Part shown: positions 17,747-26,986 of the stretch, piece by piece
Position numbering within the stretch: position 1 is the stretch's first letter
Layout of the letters: the number at the start of each line of letters is the position of its first letter
Assembly: GCA_033763895.1 (NCBI GenBank)
Contig: JANRJQ010000009.1
Span: 1-64,000 of the forward strand
DNA: 64,000 bases
Origin: Chloroherpetonaceae bacterium
GTDB taxonomy: Bacteria; Bacteroidota; Chlorobiia; Chlorobiales; Thermochlorobacteraceae
Direction: 5' to 3'
Translations under genes and position numbers: made by a program
Notes under the pieces: generated by a model
The model's input: only the letters and a program-made list of their open reading frames with translations
The model's database searches: none
Told to the model about the DNA's origin: nothing

Positions 17747-19036
17747 ATGACTTACTTATCCCATCAACTCTATAAAGTGCGCTTCACGCTTCAAGATAAA
17801 GCTGCAATGCGGTTTCCCTTCATGCTTCTTTTAATCACTTCAGTCATCGGTCTTTGTGGAATGCCATCGAAGATGATTGCTCAGCAGGTTACAAATTTTT
17901 CACAACGGCGTTCTTCTCAAACCATTCTGCCCTTTGATACCGAGATTCGACAAGGGATTGAATACATATATAATCTTGAATTTGAAAAGGCCGATAACTT
18001 ATTTGTGACCATCAATAAGGATCATAATAATCCGGCAGGAAAGTTTTTTATTGGAATGGTGACTTGGTGGAAGATTATGATGGACATTGATAACACATCG
18101 CTTGATGAGCAGTTTTCTAATCAAATGGACGAAGTGATTGACCTATGCGATGAACGCTTGGAGCGTGATGATCGTGATATTCAAGCATTGTTCTTTAAAT
18201 GCGCTGCCTTGGGTTTCCGGGGCCGACTTCGCGCCAATCGCGGAAGTTGGCTAAAAGCCGCCAATGATGGCAAAGATGCTCTTCCACTTATCTCAAAGAT
18301 TCGAAAGCTTGACGATGCCAATTATGACATGCAATTTGGGCTTGGGCTTTATAATTACTATGCAGAAGCGGTTCCTGATAAATTTCCTGCAACAAAACCG
18401 CTAACCATTTTTTTTCCAAAAGGAAATAAGAAAGAAGGAATTCGTCAACTGGAGCTCGCAGCCGATAGCGCTCGATATGCTGCTGCAGAGTCGCTCTACT
18501 TTCTGCTGCAAATCCACTATGTTTATGAAAAGAATTTCAACAAAGCAATTGAGTATGCCAAGCGGCTTCACAACCGATTTCCCAACAATCCATTTTTCTA
18601 TGCTTATTTAGGTCGATGCTTTTATGCCGGTGGTTTTTGGAAAGAAGCTGAAACATTGTATTTCGATATTCTTCAAAAAGCCAAGTCGAAATCGCTTTAC
18701 ACCTCAGCCCGGTGGGAGCGTGAAGCCCATTATTATATTGGATTAATTAAAATGCATCAGCGAAATAATGCCGAGTCTTTTGCACATTTCATCAACGCCT
18801 ATCAACTTGAAAAGCAAGTAGAACCCACTGAAGGCGAGCCTTCCGCATTTTATACCTTAACACATCTTCGTTTAGGTATGCTCTACGACCTTCAAGGGAA
18901 TCGACAAAAAGCACTCGAACACTATAAAGTTGTACTCAATACAAAGGACTATAACAACGCCCAACAGCATGCAAAGAATTATATGAATTCACCTTACACT
19001 GGTGCAGCGCTTGATCAAACTTCAAATTCGCAATGA
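17747..19036 (+). CDS. Secreted TPR-repeat protein
   Basis: 429 aa with a hydrophobic leader beginning MRFPFMLLLITSVIGLCGM (at ATG 17807) and a likely signal cleavage after MIAQQ; the upstream ATG at 17747 adds 20 residues and is less likely. The body contains several helical repeats, for example LYFLLQIHYVYEKNFNKAIE, then YAYLGRCFYAGGFWKEAE and LGMLYDLQGNRQKALEHYK, the TPR pattern. It is probably periplasmic, or an assembly or scaffold protein. It ends overlapping the EVE-domain gene (ATGATT at 19033). Confidence 0.75.
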   Translation: MTYLSHQLYKVRFTLQDKAAMRFPFMLLLITSVIGLCGMPSKMIAQQVTNFSQRRSSQTILPFDTEIRQGIEYIYNLEFEKADNLFVTINKDHNNPAGKFFIGMVTWWKIMMDIDNTSLDEQFSNQMDEVIDLCDERLERDDRDIQALFFKCAALGFRGRLRANRGSWLKAANDGKDALPLISKIRKLDDANYDMQFGLGLYNYYAEAVPDKFPATKPLTIFFPKGNKKEGIRQLELAADSARYAAAESLYFLLQIHYVYEKNFNKAIEYAKRLHNRFPNNPFFYAYLGRCFYAGGFWKEAETLYFDILQKAKSKSLYTSARWEREAHYYIGLIKMHQRNNAESFAHFINAYQLEKQVEPTEGEPSAFYTLTHLRLGMLYDLQGNRQKALEHYKVVLNTKDYNNAQQHAKNYMNSPYTGAALDQTSNSQ

Positions 19037-19038
19037 TT

Positions 19039-19431
19039 ATGGCTTATTTTCTTCTTAAAACAGAACCTTCAGATTACAATCTTGATCTTTTAGAAAAATC
19101 AAAAACAGCTTTTTGGGATGGTGTCGCGAATAATCTCGCGATTAAACACCTAAAGACAATCCAAAAAGGGGATTTGTGTTTCATTTATCATACCGGAAAC
19201 GAGAAGGCAATCGTTGGTTTAGCGAAGGCCATATCGCTACCAAAGGAAGATGAAGCAAAAGGGTGGGGCGTTGATGTCAGCTTTGAAAAACGGTATTCTA
19301 AACCCATTACACTCAGCGAAATCAAGGCGGATAAGAATTTTGAAGGTTTTGATTTAGTCCGCAACTCACGACTCTCCGTTATGCCGGTGCCCCCGCCTTA
19401 CTTGGAAGTATTGCTAAATAAGTATTTGTGA
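19039..19431 (+). CDS. EVE-domain protein
   Basis: About 130 aa, the complete EVE (PUA-like) fold. Visible motifs are AYFLLKTEPSDYNLDLLEK, then TAFWDGVANNLAIKHLK, GDLCFIYHTGNEKAIVGLA and VRNSRLSVMPV near the end. EVE domains bind modified bases (5-methylcytosine or related) in DNA or RNA and often occur near modification-dependent restriction systems. Here the neighbours are TPR proteins, so no such link is visible. The start is taken at ATG 19039 (MAYF), the family N-terminus; ATG 19033 is also possible. Confidence 0.9.
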   Translation: MAYFLLKTEPSDYNLDLLEKSKTAFWDGVANNLAIKHLKTIQKGDLCFIYHTGNEKAIVGLAKAISLPKEDEAKGWGVDVSFEKRYSKPITLSEIKADKNFEGFDLVRNSRLSVMPVPPPYLEVLLNKYL

Positions 19432-19432
19432 T

Positions 19433-20305
19433 GTGAAAATTTCCGCTTCAAATTTAGATGCATACTGGCGAAAGTATAAGAACAAACTCTCGAAACAAAG
19501 TACCACTCAAGCTTCAAAAACCTTTGAATTATTAGAGAAAGCTTTTGAAATTGGCTTTGCTATCATTGAGCGAGAGAGACAAAATGCGAAGTTGTGTATT
19601 CAATATATCAAAGAAGCTGAGGCATTAAACGACAGGTATCCGTCTCATTTTATTTCTGCGAAAATAAGCTTTTACAAAGGGCGATATCACTCCGAGCATG
19701 ATGAAACTGAAGAGGGAATTCAATGTCTTGAAGAGGCTCTAAAAAGTTTATCCCAAGTTGATTCGAGAGACAAGCATATTGAACAAATTGAATTTGTAGC
19801 TGCTGCTATATATGTTGAGTTAGGGATTGCGAATGGGAAATTAAGCCGTTATGAAAAAACGGTTGAATACAATCGGCAAGCAATTCAGATTTATGAAAAC
19901 TCAGGTCCATTCATGATGAAACCGTGGTTTTTCCTATCTCGAATATCGGGAATGTTTATTTTGCTCAAAGTGATTATCAAAATGCTGCCCGCAACTACCG
20001 AGAAGCACTACGGGGATTAAAACGACCGGATCATCTAAAAACCATTGCCTTATTATCAGATAACCTTGGCCAATGCATTATAAAATTGGGCGATTTCACC
20101 TCGGCCGCAGGGTTGTTTCAAACTTCTCTCAAAATTTCTCATCAAATAGGTTTAGCATTTGCAGAAGGGAGTTCTTATCAAGCTCTGGGAGATTTGTATC
20201 GAGAATTGCATGATTTCGAAGAGTCTGAAAAGGCACTTCAAATGAGTCTTTTCATTCGCAAACGAATTGGAGATCTTCGCGGTCAAGCCCATTCTCTTGA
20301 AGCAG
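19433..20305 (+). pseudogene. Broken TPR-repeat protein gene (frameshifted)
   Basis: Starts with GTG one base after the EVE gene stop. The first frame (to stop at 20020) codes for TPR-type helices such as YVELGIANGKLSRYEKTVEY and then, after about position 19905, an unrelated tail. TPR homology continues in another frame from about 19905 (NIGNVYFAQSDYQNAARNY, then YQALGDLYRELHDFEESEK) to about 20305. This is what a one-base insertion or deletion near 19900-19910 would give. The TPRs resemble those of cytosolic TPR sensor kinases, such as the one at 40535. After 20305 the sequence changes abruptly to a secreted-protein tail. Confidence 0.7.
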
Positions 20306-21462
20306 TTCGCTCTGTTAAATTATTCGGTAATCAGTTGGTCGTTGGTGGCGATTTCACTTCTGTTGGTTCATCTTTACCCGCCAATCGACTCGCAATTCTT
20401 AACACCACCAATAATTCTTGGAGTTTACTCGGAACAAATTCAGCCAATGGTGTTAATGGAAGAGTAACAAGTATTGAAGGTGGTTCTGCTTCAAGATTTG
20501 CAGTCGGAGGTGCTTTTACCTCAGCAAATGCCGAACTTGGAAACCTTAATGTCAATCGCATCGCGATATTCTCGAAGGAGATTGGACTTACCCAATGGAA
20601 ACCAATTGGCTTTTCTGATGCGGAGGGAACAAATGATACCGTAAGATCAATCGCGTATTTCGATGGAAACTATTGGGCTGGGGGGAAGTTTTCAGAAGTT
20701 GGAATCGGAAACAATGAGTTTTCATCCGGTTTTGGCAGTTGGGAAGATCAAAATAACCACTATAAAATTATGGCAGCCTCGTTACCGATTTCACCAATTG
20801 CTTTCACGGGAACTTCGTCAGCTGTGGGAATTTCAAATGGTGGAAGTGGTACGATATCTGTCCGTTTCTTTCCCACAAAACCAATAAATCCAGAGGATAT
20901 TCCAATCAATGTGTCACCATACCGATGGGTCATTTCACAATCAGGATTTGATTTAACTTTTGGCGGACAATTTTTTGTTAATCTATCTCAATTACCAAAC
21001 AATGGAATCACCGGACCTGCTTCGATAAAGATTTTTCAGAGAAGGACAATTGGTGTTGGCGGTTTTAATGAACTTTCAACAACATATTTGGAATCAACGG
21101 CACAACTGCGTGCAAATTTTTCAGGGGATGGAGAGTTTGCACTAGGTGGGCTACCCGGTTCTGTTCTCTCATCACCCGAGTTAAACAGCCCTCGGGGTTT
21201 TCAACTTGATCAAAACTATCCTAATCCTTTTAATCCTGAAACACGGATTCAATACCAATTGCCCGCATCATCCTTTGTTACTCTTGAAGTTTTTGATGTA
21301 TTGGGGAGGAAAATTGTAACCCTGCTTAATCAGAACCAAAAGGAAGGGAACTACTCGATTCGTTTTAATGCGTCTCAATTCCTATTGACAAGTGGTGCTT
21401 ATTTTTATCGGCTAAAAGCAGGAAACTATGTAGAAACCAAAAAAATGGTTTTAGTAAAATAA
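20306..21462 (+). pseudogene. C-terminal fragment of a T9SS-secreted protein, fused to TPR remnant
   Basis: About 385 residues in the second frame of the preceding element. They contain beta-rich repeats such as LFGNQLVVGGDFTSVGSS and SRFAVGGAFTSANAEL, a pattern seen in delta-60/kelch-like secreted proteins. They end in a classic T9SS sorting domain: DQNYPNPFNPETRIQYQLPA, then VFDVLGRKIVTLL and KMVLVK. No signal peptide lies upstream, because the frame runs straight from TPR sequence. The C-terminal signal is therefore unusable and the element looks like a deletion-derived or mis-assembled chimera. Confidence 0.65.
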
Positions 21463-21537
21463 ATGATGAATTGATTCGGCAATAAGATTACTTCGGATTT
21501 TAGAAATACTTGATTTGCGTATTGTCAAATTCGACGA

Positions 21538-21567
21538 AGGGCTCGAAAAAATCCGAGCCCTTTTTTC
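21538..21567 (+). terminator. Rho-independent terminator after the chimeric gene
   Basis: Stem GGGCTCG (21539-21545) pairs with CGAGCCC (21554-21560) around an A-rich loop and is followed by TTTTTT (21561-21566). Well placed to stop transcription before the HipBST-like genes. Confidence 0.8.
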
Positions 21568-21645
21568 GTTTTCCTGATTTCTTTGGTAAAGAATTTTTTT
21601 TCATTTATATTTAAACTTAACAAAGAAATCACATCTTAATCAGTT

Positions 21646-21903
21646 ATGACCGTTAAAGAATTAGGTGAATCCATAAAAATCAGGAGAAAATCGCTAAAAA
21701 TCACTCAACCGGATTTATCAGAGCTTGCAGGGATTAGCCCCAATACTTTATATAAGTTGGAATGTGGCCTCACAAACCCCTCAATGGATGTTGTTTCTAA
21801 AGTTGCCGATATTTTGGGTTTGGAACTGACTTTGATTCCAAAAGTAAAATCAATGCAAGAATCAATTAATGAAAGTAATGAAGATTTGGTTTCACGATCA
21901 TGA
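21646..21903 (+). CDS. HipB-like XRE-family antitoxin/regulator
   Basis: 85 aa with a typical helix-turn-helix: IRRKSLKITQPDLSELAGIS followed by TLYKLECGLTNPSMDVVSKV and the LGLELTL strand. The residue after the domain is a charged tail. It is the first gene of a three-gene unit: its stop overlaps the start of the next gene (ATGA at 21900-21903), and the following HipA-like genes are the partners. By analogy to HipB it should repress its own operon and help neutralise the toxin. The AT-rich gap upstream (after the 21567 terminator) would hold the promoter and operators; none could be defined by eye. Confidence 0.88.
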   Translation: MTVKELGESIKIRRKSLKITQPDLSELAGISPNTLYKLECGLTNPSMDVVSKVADILGLELTLIPKVKSMQESINESNEDLVSRS

Positions 21904-22259
21904 GTGATAGAATTAAACCTAGAAAAGCCGCTGTTTATTTCCGAGATGATTTCGCAGGAATACTGAGTGAAACTGCAAATGGATTTTCATTTCGATATCT
22001 TGACTTATATTATTTTGATTCTTCAAAACAGGCAATTAGTCTAACCCTCCCCAAAAATCAACAAGAATATCAAAGCACCATTCTCTTTCCATTTTTTATT
22101 TCGCTTTGCAGTGAGGGCGCAAACCTAAAAAGACAACTCCTTTATGCCGCTGTTGAAGAAACTGATTTTTTTGGATTGCTTTTAGCCACAGCCGGTTATG
22201 ATACCATCGGTGCCGTTACGATCTCTCCGTTTGAAAAAGACATTTCTGTCACATTTTAG
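21900..22259 (+). CDS. HipA N-terminal-domain protein (HipS-like)
   Basis: 119 aa. The sequence matches the N-terminal HipA subdomain found as a separate small gene in split HipBST systems: AAVYFRDDFAGILSETANG, then FPFFISLCSEGANLKRQLLY, and GFLLATAGYDTIGAV-like helices near the end. In HipBST the small HipS protein, rather than HipB, can act as the antitoxin for the HipT kinase. It overlaps the upstream hipB-like gene by four bases and precedes the kinase by six bases, so stoichiometric expression is expected. Confidence 0.82.
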   Translation: MSDRIKPRKAAVYFRDDFAGILSETANGFSFRYLDLYYFDSSKQAISLTLPKNQQEYQSTILFPFFISLCSEGANLKRQLLYAAVEETDFFGLLLATAGYDTIGAVTISPFEKDISVTF

Positions 22260-22265
22260 AATAAG

Positions 22266-23456
22266 ATGGAAAACGGGCAGAAGAATGAAGGAATCCTTCA
22301 CGACAATCGATTGATGGATCATACACCGCATCTTTTTGAAAATGTTGAGAGTAAGCAAGAGTTTAAACCGGTACACAAAACAATTTCAAAAAAACATCAA
22401 GATCAAACCCTAAAAATTCTTGCTGAGAAAGGGGTTTGCCCCGGTTCTTTAGCAGAAGAAAAAACAGGTTATGGAATAAGTACATTGAGGTCTGTTTTTT
22501 TTGGGAAAAAAGTTAAACCAATTTTACCTTTTCCTTCGCCACTTGTCAATGAAAGATCCGCAGAGCGATTTCTACAAAATCGAAAATCAATTTCGATTCC
22601 GGGCGTTCATGAAAAGGTGAGTTTGATTCAAGAAAAGAATCGATTGCGACTTACAGAACCGAATGAATTCGGTACTCATCTCTTAAAACCTATCCCGCGC
22701 GATCTCTTGCGTGCTGATCAAGTTCCCGCCAACGAATCGCTTACGCTTCAGATCGCGAAGCAAGTTTATGGAATTGCTATTGCTGAATGTGCTCTCATAT
22801 TTTTTGAGAATGAAGTCCCCGCGTTCATCACCAAACGATTTGACCAAATGGCAACTATCGAAACTCTCTCGGATGAAAAGAGGTCAGTTCGTGATCAAAA
22901 ACTTGCGGTGGAAGATTTCACTTCGCTTTTGGGGCTTTCACCACTCACGCACGGGAATAACTATAAACGCGAATCGAGCTATGAAACTGTTGGGAAAACA
23001 CTCAAGAAATATGTCCCTGCTTGGCGTATTGAAATCGAGAAGCTTTTTCAACGAATTTTGTTTTCATTTCTTTTTTCTAACGGCAATTTTCATCTGAAAA
23101 ATATTTCGTTGATTGAAACTACATCAGGCGATATGATTCTTTCACCAGCCTATGACATTAAGAATACCGAGTTACACGAAGAAACGCCTGTGCTCTCACT
23201 TCAAGGCGGGCTTTTTGATGATCACTTTAAAAGCCTCGATTATGAGCATTTTGGATACCCATCGAAAATTGATTTCGTTGAACTTGCAAGACGATTTGAA
23301 ATTCCAGAATCACGAATTCATAAAATACTTGCACCTTTTATCACAAAGCAACCAGAAGTAAAATCACTCATCGATCGCTCTTTCCTCAAAGAAGAAGTAA
23401 AGAAACTTTATTATGTTCATTATCTAACACGGCTGAACTACCTTGAAGGAACTTAA
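22266..23456 (+). CDS. HipT-like kinase-fold protein, catalytic Asp replaced by Asn
   Basis: 396 aa of the HipA C-terminal kinase family, which phosphorylates translation factors such as GltX or TrpS. Residues about 50-85 (the CPGSLAEEKTGYGISTL region) are the N-lobe entry. About 110 to 165 includes IPGVHEKVSLI and the Lys segment GTHLLKPIP. The catalytic loop at 272-279 reads NGNFHLKN; active members have Asp where residue 274 is Asn here. The metal-binding Asp297 (AYDIKNT) is retained. The kinase may therefore be inactive or weak, acting as a bound regulator. The N-terminal 50 residues are an extension. It is the last gene of the unit. Confidence 0.85.
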   Translation: MENGQKNEGILHDNRLMDHTPHLFENVESKQEFKPVHKTISKKHQDQTLKILAEKGVCPGSLAEEKTGYGISTLRSVFFGKKVKPILPFPSPLVNERSAERFLQNRKSISIPGVHEKVSLIQEKNRLRLTEPNEFGTHLLKPIPRDLLRADQVPANESLTLQIAKQVYGIAIAECALIFFENEVPAFITKRFDQMATIETLSDEKRSVRDQKLAVEDFTSLLGLSPLTHGNNYKRESSYETVGKTLKKYVPAWRIEIEKLFQRILFSFLFSNGNFHLKNISLIETTSGDMILSPAYDIKNTELHEETPVLSLQGGLFDDHFKSLDYEHFGYPSKIDFVELARRFEIPESRIHKILAPFITKQPEVKSLIDRSFLKEEVKKLYYVHYLTRLNYLEGT

Positions 23457-23518
23457 ACATTTAACATAAACACGGTCTTGATACAAAATGTCTTTGTTTT
23501 TTTCACTCGTTCACTTTG

Positions 23519-24739
23519 TTAACGGGTTATCCAAACAAGTTTGCGGTTAGTTTTATCAATTTTCTTGACAGTAAAATCAACCCGACCAAGCAGAAAGCCG
23601 TCTTCAGTCATAATGTCCACTTCCCAAGGTCCTTCAAAAACAACTCTTTTGTAAGTAAATCCACGGAAACCGGTCTCGCGCCCACCTGTGAGTTGATATG
23701 AGAGGGAATCTGTTTGAACCCAACCCCTTTTGGAATCTTTGTAACGCCAAGCATGATACACTCTTTTTTTTAATTCGGTTGGCGCAAAAACAGACGCAAA
23801 GCAAAAAATGGTATCACCCTCTTGATATAAAAAGGTTTTGTTCGTTTTTCGCCAAAATTCCCATTTAACAGGGTTTGCTTCGTAGGCCAATTGGTATTTA
23901 TCTCCGGATTTGATTGCTGTATGAAAAACGCCTGCAAAACGTATTGCAATTGGAACCGGTGGAATGATATTAAATTGATAGAGAAGCACTTTAAGGGCAA
24001 ATAAAACTGCAATTGAAGAAAGAATGATTCCAAATCGGGGTTTTAACGAATATTGTTTTTTCCACAACACCATTACCCAAAGGATAAAAACATAAATAAA
24101 ACATAACCCAAAAGCAATAAGGCCACCCAAAAAAAATTGATCCTTCGTCATTTTTTTGGTGAGAATTGGGATGAAAAAAGTAAAAAAAGAGAATAATGCG
24201 AGAAAGTACAAAGGGAGTTGAAACGCACTTCGGCTAATTCTTCTCTTAAAAACTTCAGCCAAATACGCTGCTCCCGTAAGAATACCCATAAAGGCAAATG
24301 TTTTAAAGAGAACCGCACTCTGAAAATAAAACTCTAAATTTTTGCTGAACAACCCCCCTAAACAAAATTGAGCGGCAAATTGAATTCCGTTTTTGAACTT
24401 CAATAGCTTTTCAGATTGAATGGTGTGGTGCTCAAAAAGGGCACTCATCAGCACAAAGATTCCTCCAAAAATTGCAAAAAATGCTGTTAAAACAGTGCTT
24501 TTTAAATCGTCAATTCGTCTTGCAGTTAAAGCATTAAGAAGAAATCCGGCAATAAAAATGATTGACCAAAGCCAAAGGGAATAGGCACTTTGATCAAATC
24601 GTTGATATGCTGCTCCCGCCTTTTTGCCAAGGTTTTTTCCGGCATCAAGAAGTTTTTTTTGAATTTTGTGAGGATTGACTTCTGGTTGGTTTTGATTCTC
24701 TTGGGTTTGAGTGGGATTTTGTTTTGACTTTTCGGTCAT
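23519..24739 (-). CDS. Multi-pass membrane protein with DUF2914 domain
   Basis: 406 aa. Residues about 1-50 are polar and Gln/Lys/Pro-rich. About 55-260 hold roughly six transmembrane helices (for example LWSIIFIAGFLLNAL and FGLCFIYVFILWVMVLW). The C-terminal 140 residues match DUF2914: DTIFCFASVFAPTELKKRVY, then HAWRYKDSKRGWVQ, and FEGPWEVDIMTEDGFLLGRV. The domain is likely periplasmic. Function unknown. It is convergent with the HipT-like gene and separated by two bases from the upstream barrel gene on the same strand. Confidence 0.8.
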   Translation of the reverse strand: MTEKSKQNPTQTQENQNQPEVNPHKIQKKLLDAGKNLGKKAGAAYQRFDQSAYSLWLWSIIFIAGFLLNALTARRIDDLKSTVLTAFFAIFGGIFVLMSALFEHHTIQSEKLLKFKNGIQFAAQFCLGGLFSKNLEFYFQSAVLFKTFAFMGILTGAAYLAEVFKRRISRSAFQLPLYFLALFSFFTFFIPILTKKMTKDQFFLGGLIAFGLCFIYVFILWVMVLWKKQYSLKPRFGIILSSIAVLFALKVLLYQFNIIPPVPIAIRFAGVFHTAIKSGDKYQLAYEANPVKWEFWRKTNKTFLYQEGDTIFCFASVFAPTELKKRVYHAWRYKDSKRGWVQTDSLSYQLTGGRETGFRGFTYKRVVFEGPWEVDIMTEDGFLLGRVDFTVKKIDKTNRKLVWITR

Positions 24740-24741
24740 AA

Positions 24742-25644
24742 CTAAAAAAGTGTTCCGAAAGTCAAATTAAGTGAAATGCTCCCAAAAAAGGTTAATGCTC
24801 CTTTACTTTCAAGCATTTGAACACCTGCAGGTAAATAGCTAAATTGGTACCTAACGGAAAGACCCTGAAGCATAAGCGGATTTGCTCCGAAATAAGCGCC
24901 TGCTCCAACTTGACCGTTAAACCCCAACGCAATGTAACCTTTAGAAAAATCAAAGAAGCCGGAGAGCCAATTATATACATAGCCAAATGTAGGACCTGCA
25001 CCAAATTCAATAAAGGGCCTAAAAGAGCGTGTAATTTCATTGCGAAATAGGCGATGTTGAAATGTCGCGGTTAAAGGGAACATCATCAAACTGTTTAGTT
25101 TTGGTCGAAATGGGGGTCTTCCAAGTGGTGCGCTTGGGTCTGGAGAATCCGGATCATAAATCCAATTCTGACCCGTAAAAAAGTCAAATGATTGACGCTC
25201 ATTGGGGTCATTATCACTGGTTACGCCAAAAGACAGTACAAACATCCAATCAGGGTCAAAGCTTTTCACATAATTGAAATTCACCGCATAACTTCGAGAA
25301 GTTAACCCCAAGCTTCCTGAAAAGCCGGTTCTCGTAGTAAAATTTGGCCCATAGTATTCATCATCCGCTTCGATTTCAATTTCTTCAACGGGTTTGGGCT
25401 TCTTTGACTGTGCTGCCAAATTAGTCATACCGAATGTGAAGTAAGAAAATGATAAGAGAAGAGCCATCATGAAGCTTTTCGAACAAATTAGGGAATAAAT
25501 TGTACGATCAAATGAAAGAGGAGAAAAACGATAAGGCATGATGAATAACAATTTTTTGAATACTGGTTCCAAAATGCGACTTATGGGCGATGCGAAATTC
25601 ATATGAATTTGCGAACCTAAGATATTGGATTTCATAGACTTCAT
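24742..25644 (-). CDS. Outer-membrane beta-barrel protein
   Basis: Up to 300 aa. After an N-terminal region ending in a signal-like stretch (MMALLLSFSYFTFGMTNLAAQ) there is an acidic linker, then Gly/aromatic-rich strands such as YAVNFNYVKSFDPDWMFVLS and ALGFNGQVGAGAYFGANP, ending GSISLNLTFGTLF. This fits an eight- to ten-strand outer-membrane barrel. The start is uncertain: ATG at 25644, 25539 or 25470 are all in frame and the signal peptide is near the last two. It is co-oriented with the DUF2914 gene and divergent from a methyltransferase gene. Confidence 0.7.
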   Translation of the reverse strand: MKSMKSNILGSQIHMNFASPISRILEPVFKKLLFIMPYRFSPLSFDRTIYSLICSKSFMMALLLSFSYFTFGMTNLAAQSKKPKPVEEIEIEADDEYYGPNFTTRTGFSGSLGLTSRSYAVNFNYVKSFDPDWMFVLSFGVTSDNDPNERQSFDFFTGQNWIYDPDSPDPSAPLGRPPFRPKLNSLMMFPLTATFQHRLFRNEITRSFRPFIEFGAGPTFGYVYNWLSGFFDFSKGYIALGFNGQVGAGAYFGANPLMLQGLSVRYQFSYLPAGVQMLESKGALTFFGSISLNLTFGTLF

Positions 25645-25737
25645 TTTCTTGGATAAGTTTTACTTTACATAATTTATCTTATACAACAAAAATTGGAATC
25701 GACGGCAACATTGTGTATAATAGCCAAAAATTAAGAT

Positions 25738-26466
25738 ATGAACCTAGATCATAACCCTAAAAGCGGCTCATTATTTGGCGTTTCAGCCTCAGATTATGAT
25801 AAATTATCTGAGTTACGACCTGAATTTCTTGAACGATTTTCAATATGGGAAAAACATATCTCATTAACATTCCCGAACCAACGGAATCTTAAGGCTTTAG
25901 ACCTTGGATGCGGTAACGGATATATAACACTTACTTTAGCAAAACTCGGATATCAAGTTGTCTCCATAGACGGAGATCAAGAAATGCTGAAACTTACAAG
26001 AAATAAACTTGAAAACGAAAAGTTAATCGGTTCAGTTTCGCTTGGTCATTACTTTTTACCCTTACCTGACCAATTTGTCACTGAACATGAGAATCATTTT
26101 GACTTAATCGTTCTTTCTAGTGTGATTGAGTACATTGAAAAATCTGATCAACTACTTAAACAATGTCAACTCTTACTGAAACCTGACGGATATTTAATGA
26201 TTTCTTTTCCTAACAAAAAATCAATCTATAGACTGTTAGAACGACTTTTAAAGAACACTCCAATATTTAAGAACTCTTATGTAAGATTTCAAAAAAAGCA
26301 ATATGATCTTTCAGACATTAATTTCATTTCAATATCAAATAACTTCACAATCGAATTTACAAAATACTACGCTTTGCCATTTCAACGTTATCTAAAGTAT
26401 TTCACTAAATCCAATTCGATTGATTGGCTTTCAACTCTTATTTTAGTAAAATTTAAGAAAAAGTAA
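25738..26466 (+). CDS. Class I SAM-dependent methyltransferase
   Basis: 242 aa. The AdoMet-binding motif I is ALDLGCGNGYITLTLAKLG, the acidic motif II end is VVSIDGDQEMLKL, and post-motif segments include FDLIVLSSVIEYIEKSDQLL and KPDGYLMISFPN. This is the UbiG/Coq5-type small-molecule or glycan methyltransferase layout; the acceptor cannot be told. The gene is strongly AT-rich relative to the upstream barrel gene, as is its neighbour, so the pair may have been acquired. The next gene follows after 26 bases. Confidence 0.9.
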   Translation: MNLDHNPKSGSLFGVSASDYDKLSELRPEFLERFSIWEKHISLTFPNQRNLKALDLGCGNGYITLTLAKLGYQVVSIDGDQEMLKLTRNKLENEKLIGSVSLGHYFLPLPDQFVTEHENHFDLIVLSSVIEYIEKSDQLLKQCQLLLKPDGYLMISFPNKKSIYRLLERLLKNTPIFKNSYVRFQKKQYDLSDINFISISNNFTIEFTKYYALPFQRYLKYFTKSNSIDWLSTLILVKFKKK

Positions 26467-26492
26467 TATTTATCGTAGCACAAATCAAAGAT

Positions 26493-26954
26493 ATGAAATC
26501 AAAGATATTTTACTTGTTATTCATGCTGAATTTCATGATTTTGAACGATAAAGTAACTTTGAAATATTTCTCTATTGATCGGCATTCATTAATCATTCAT
26601 GAAATAGAATCAGATAGTTCAAAATTCACAACTTTAGAACCCGACTCTCTAGAATCTTTTCTTTTTTCAAACAAAGAATGCGTTATTCTTGATGTTCGCA
26701 CCAAAGAAGAATTTGAAGGGAAAAGCTCTCCAAATTTAGGAACATTAAAAAATGCAATTCACATCCCCTATCAAGATTTAGAAACAAGATCGGTAGAATT
26801 AGAAAAGTATAAAAATCAAACCATTTTAGTTTATTGCGCAAGAAGTCGCCGTAGCCTTATTGCTGCCGAAATACTCTCGAAAAAAGGGTTCAAAAAGATT
26901 ATCAACCTTAACGGAGGGATTCAGATGATAAAAAACAAAAAACTTAAAAAATAG
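26493..26954 (+). CDS. Secreted rhodanese-domain protein
   Basis: 153 aa. A hydrophobic leader (FYLLFMLNFMILN) suggests export or anchoring. The rhodanese domain spans about 55-150: VILDVRTKEEFEGK at the start, then AIHIPYQDL, and the active-site loop VYCARSRRSLIAAEIL with catalytic Cys in CARSRRS. It may transfer sulfane sulfur or act as a phosphatase-like sensor in the periplasm. It follows the methyltransferase gene and is convergent with the jacalin gene; the intergenic space is about 30 bases. Confidence 0.88.
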   Translation: MKSKIFYLLFMLNFMILNDKVTLKYFSIDRHSLIIHEIESDSSKFTTLEPDSLESFLFSNKECVILDVRTKEEFEGKSSPNLGTLKNAIHIPYQDLETRSVELEKYKNQTILVYCARSRRSLIAAEILSKKGFKKIINLNGGIQMIKNKKLKK

Positions 26955-26986
26955 CCTCACAATATAAATTTGTCTAATCCAATTAG

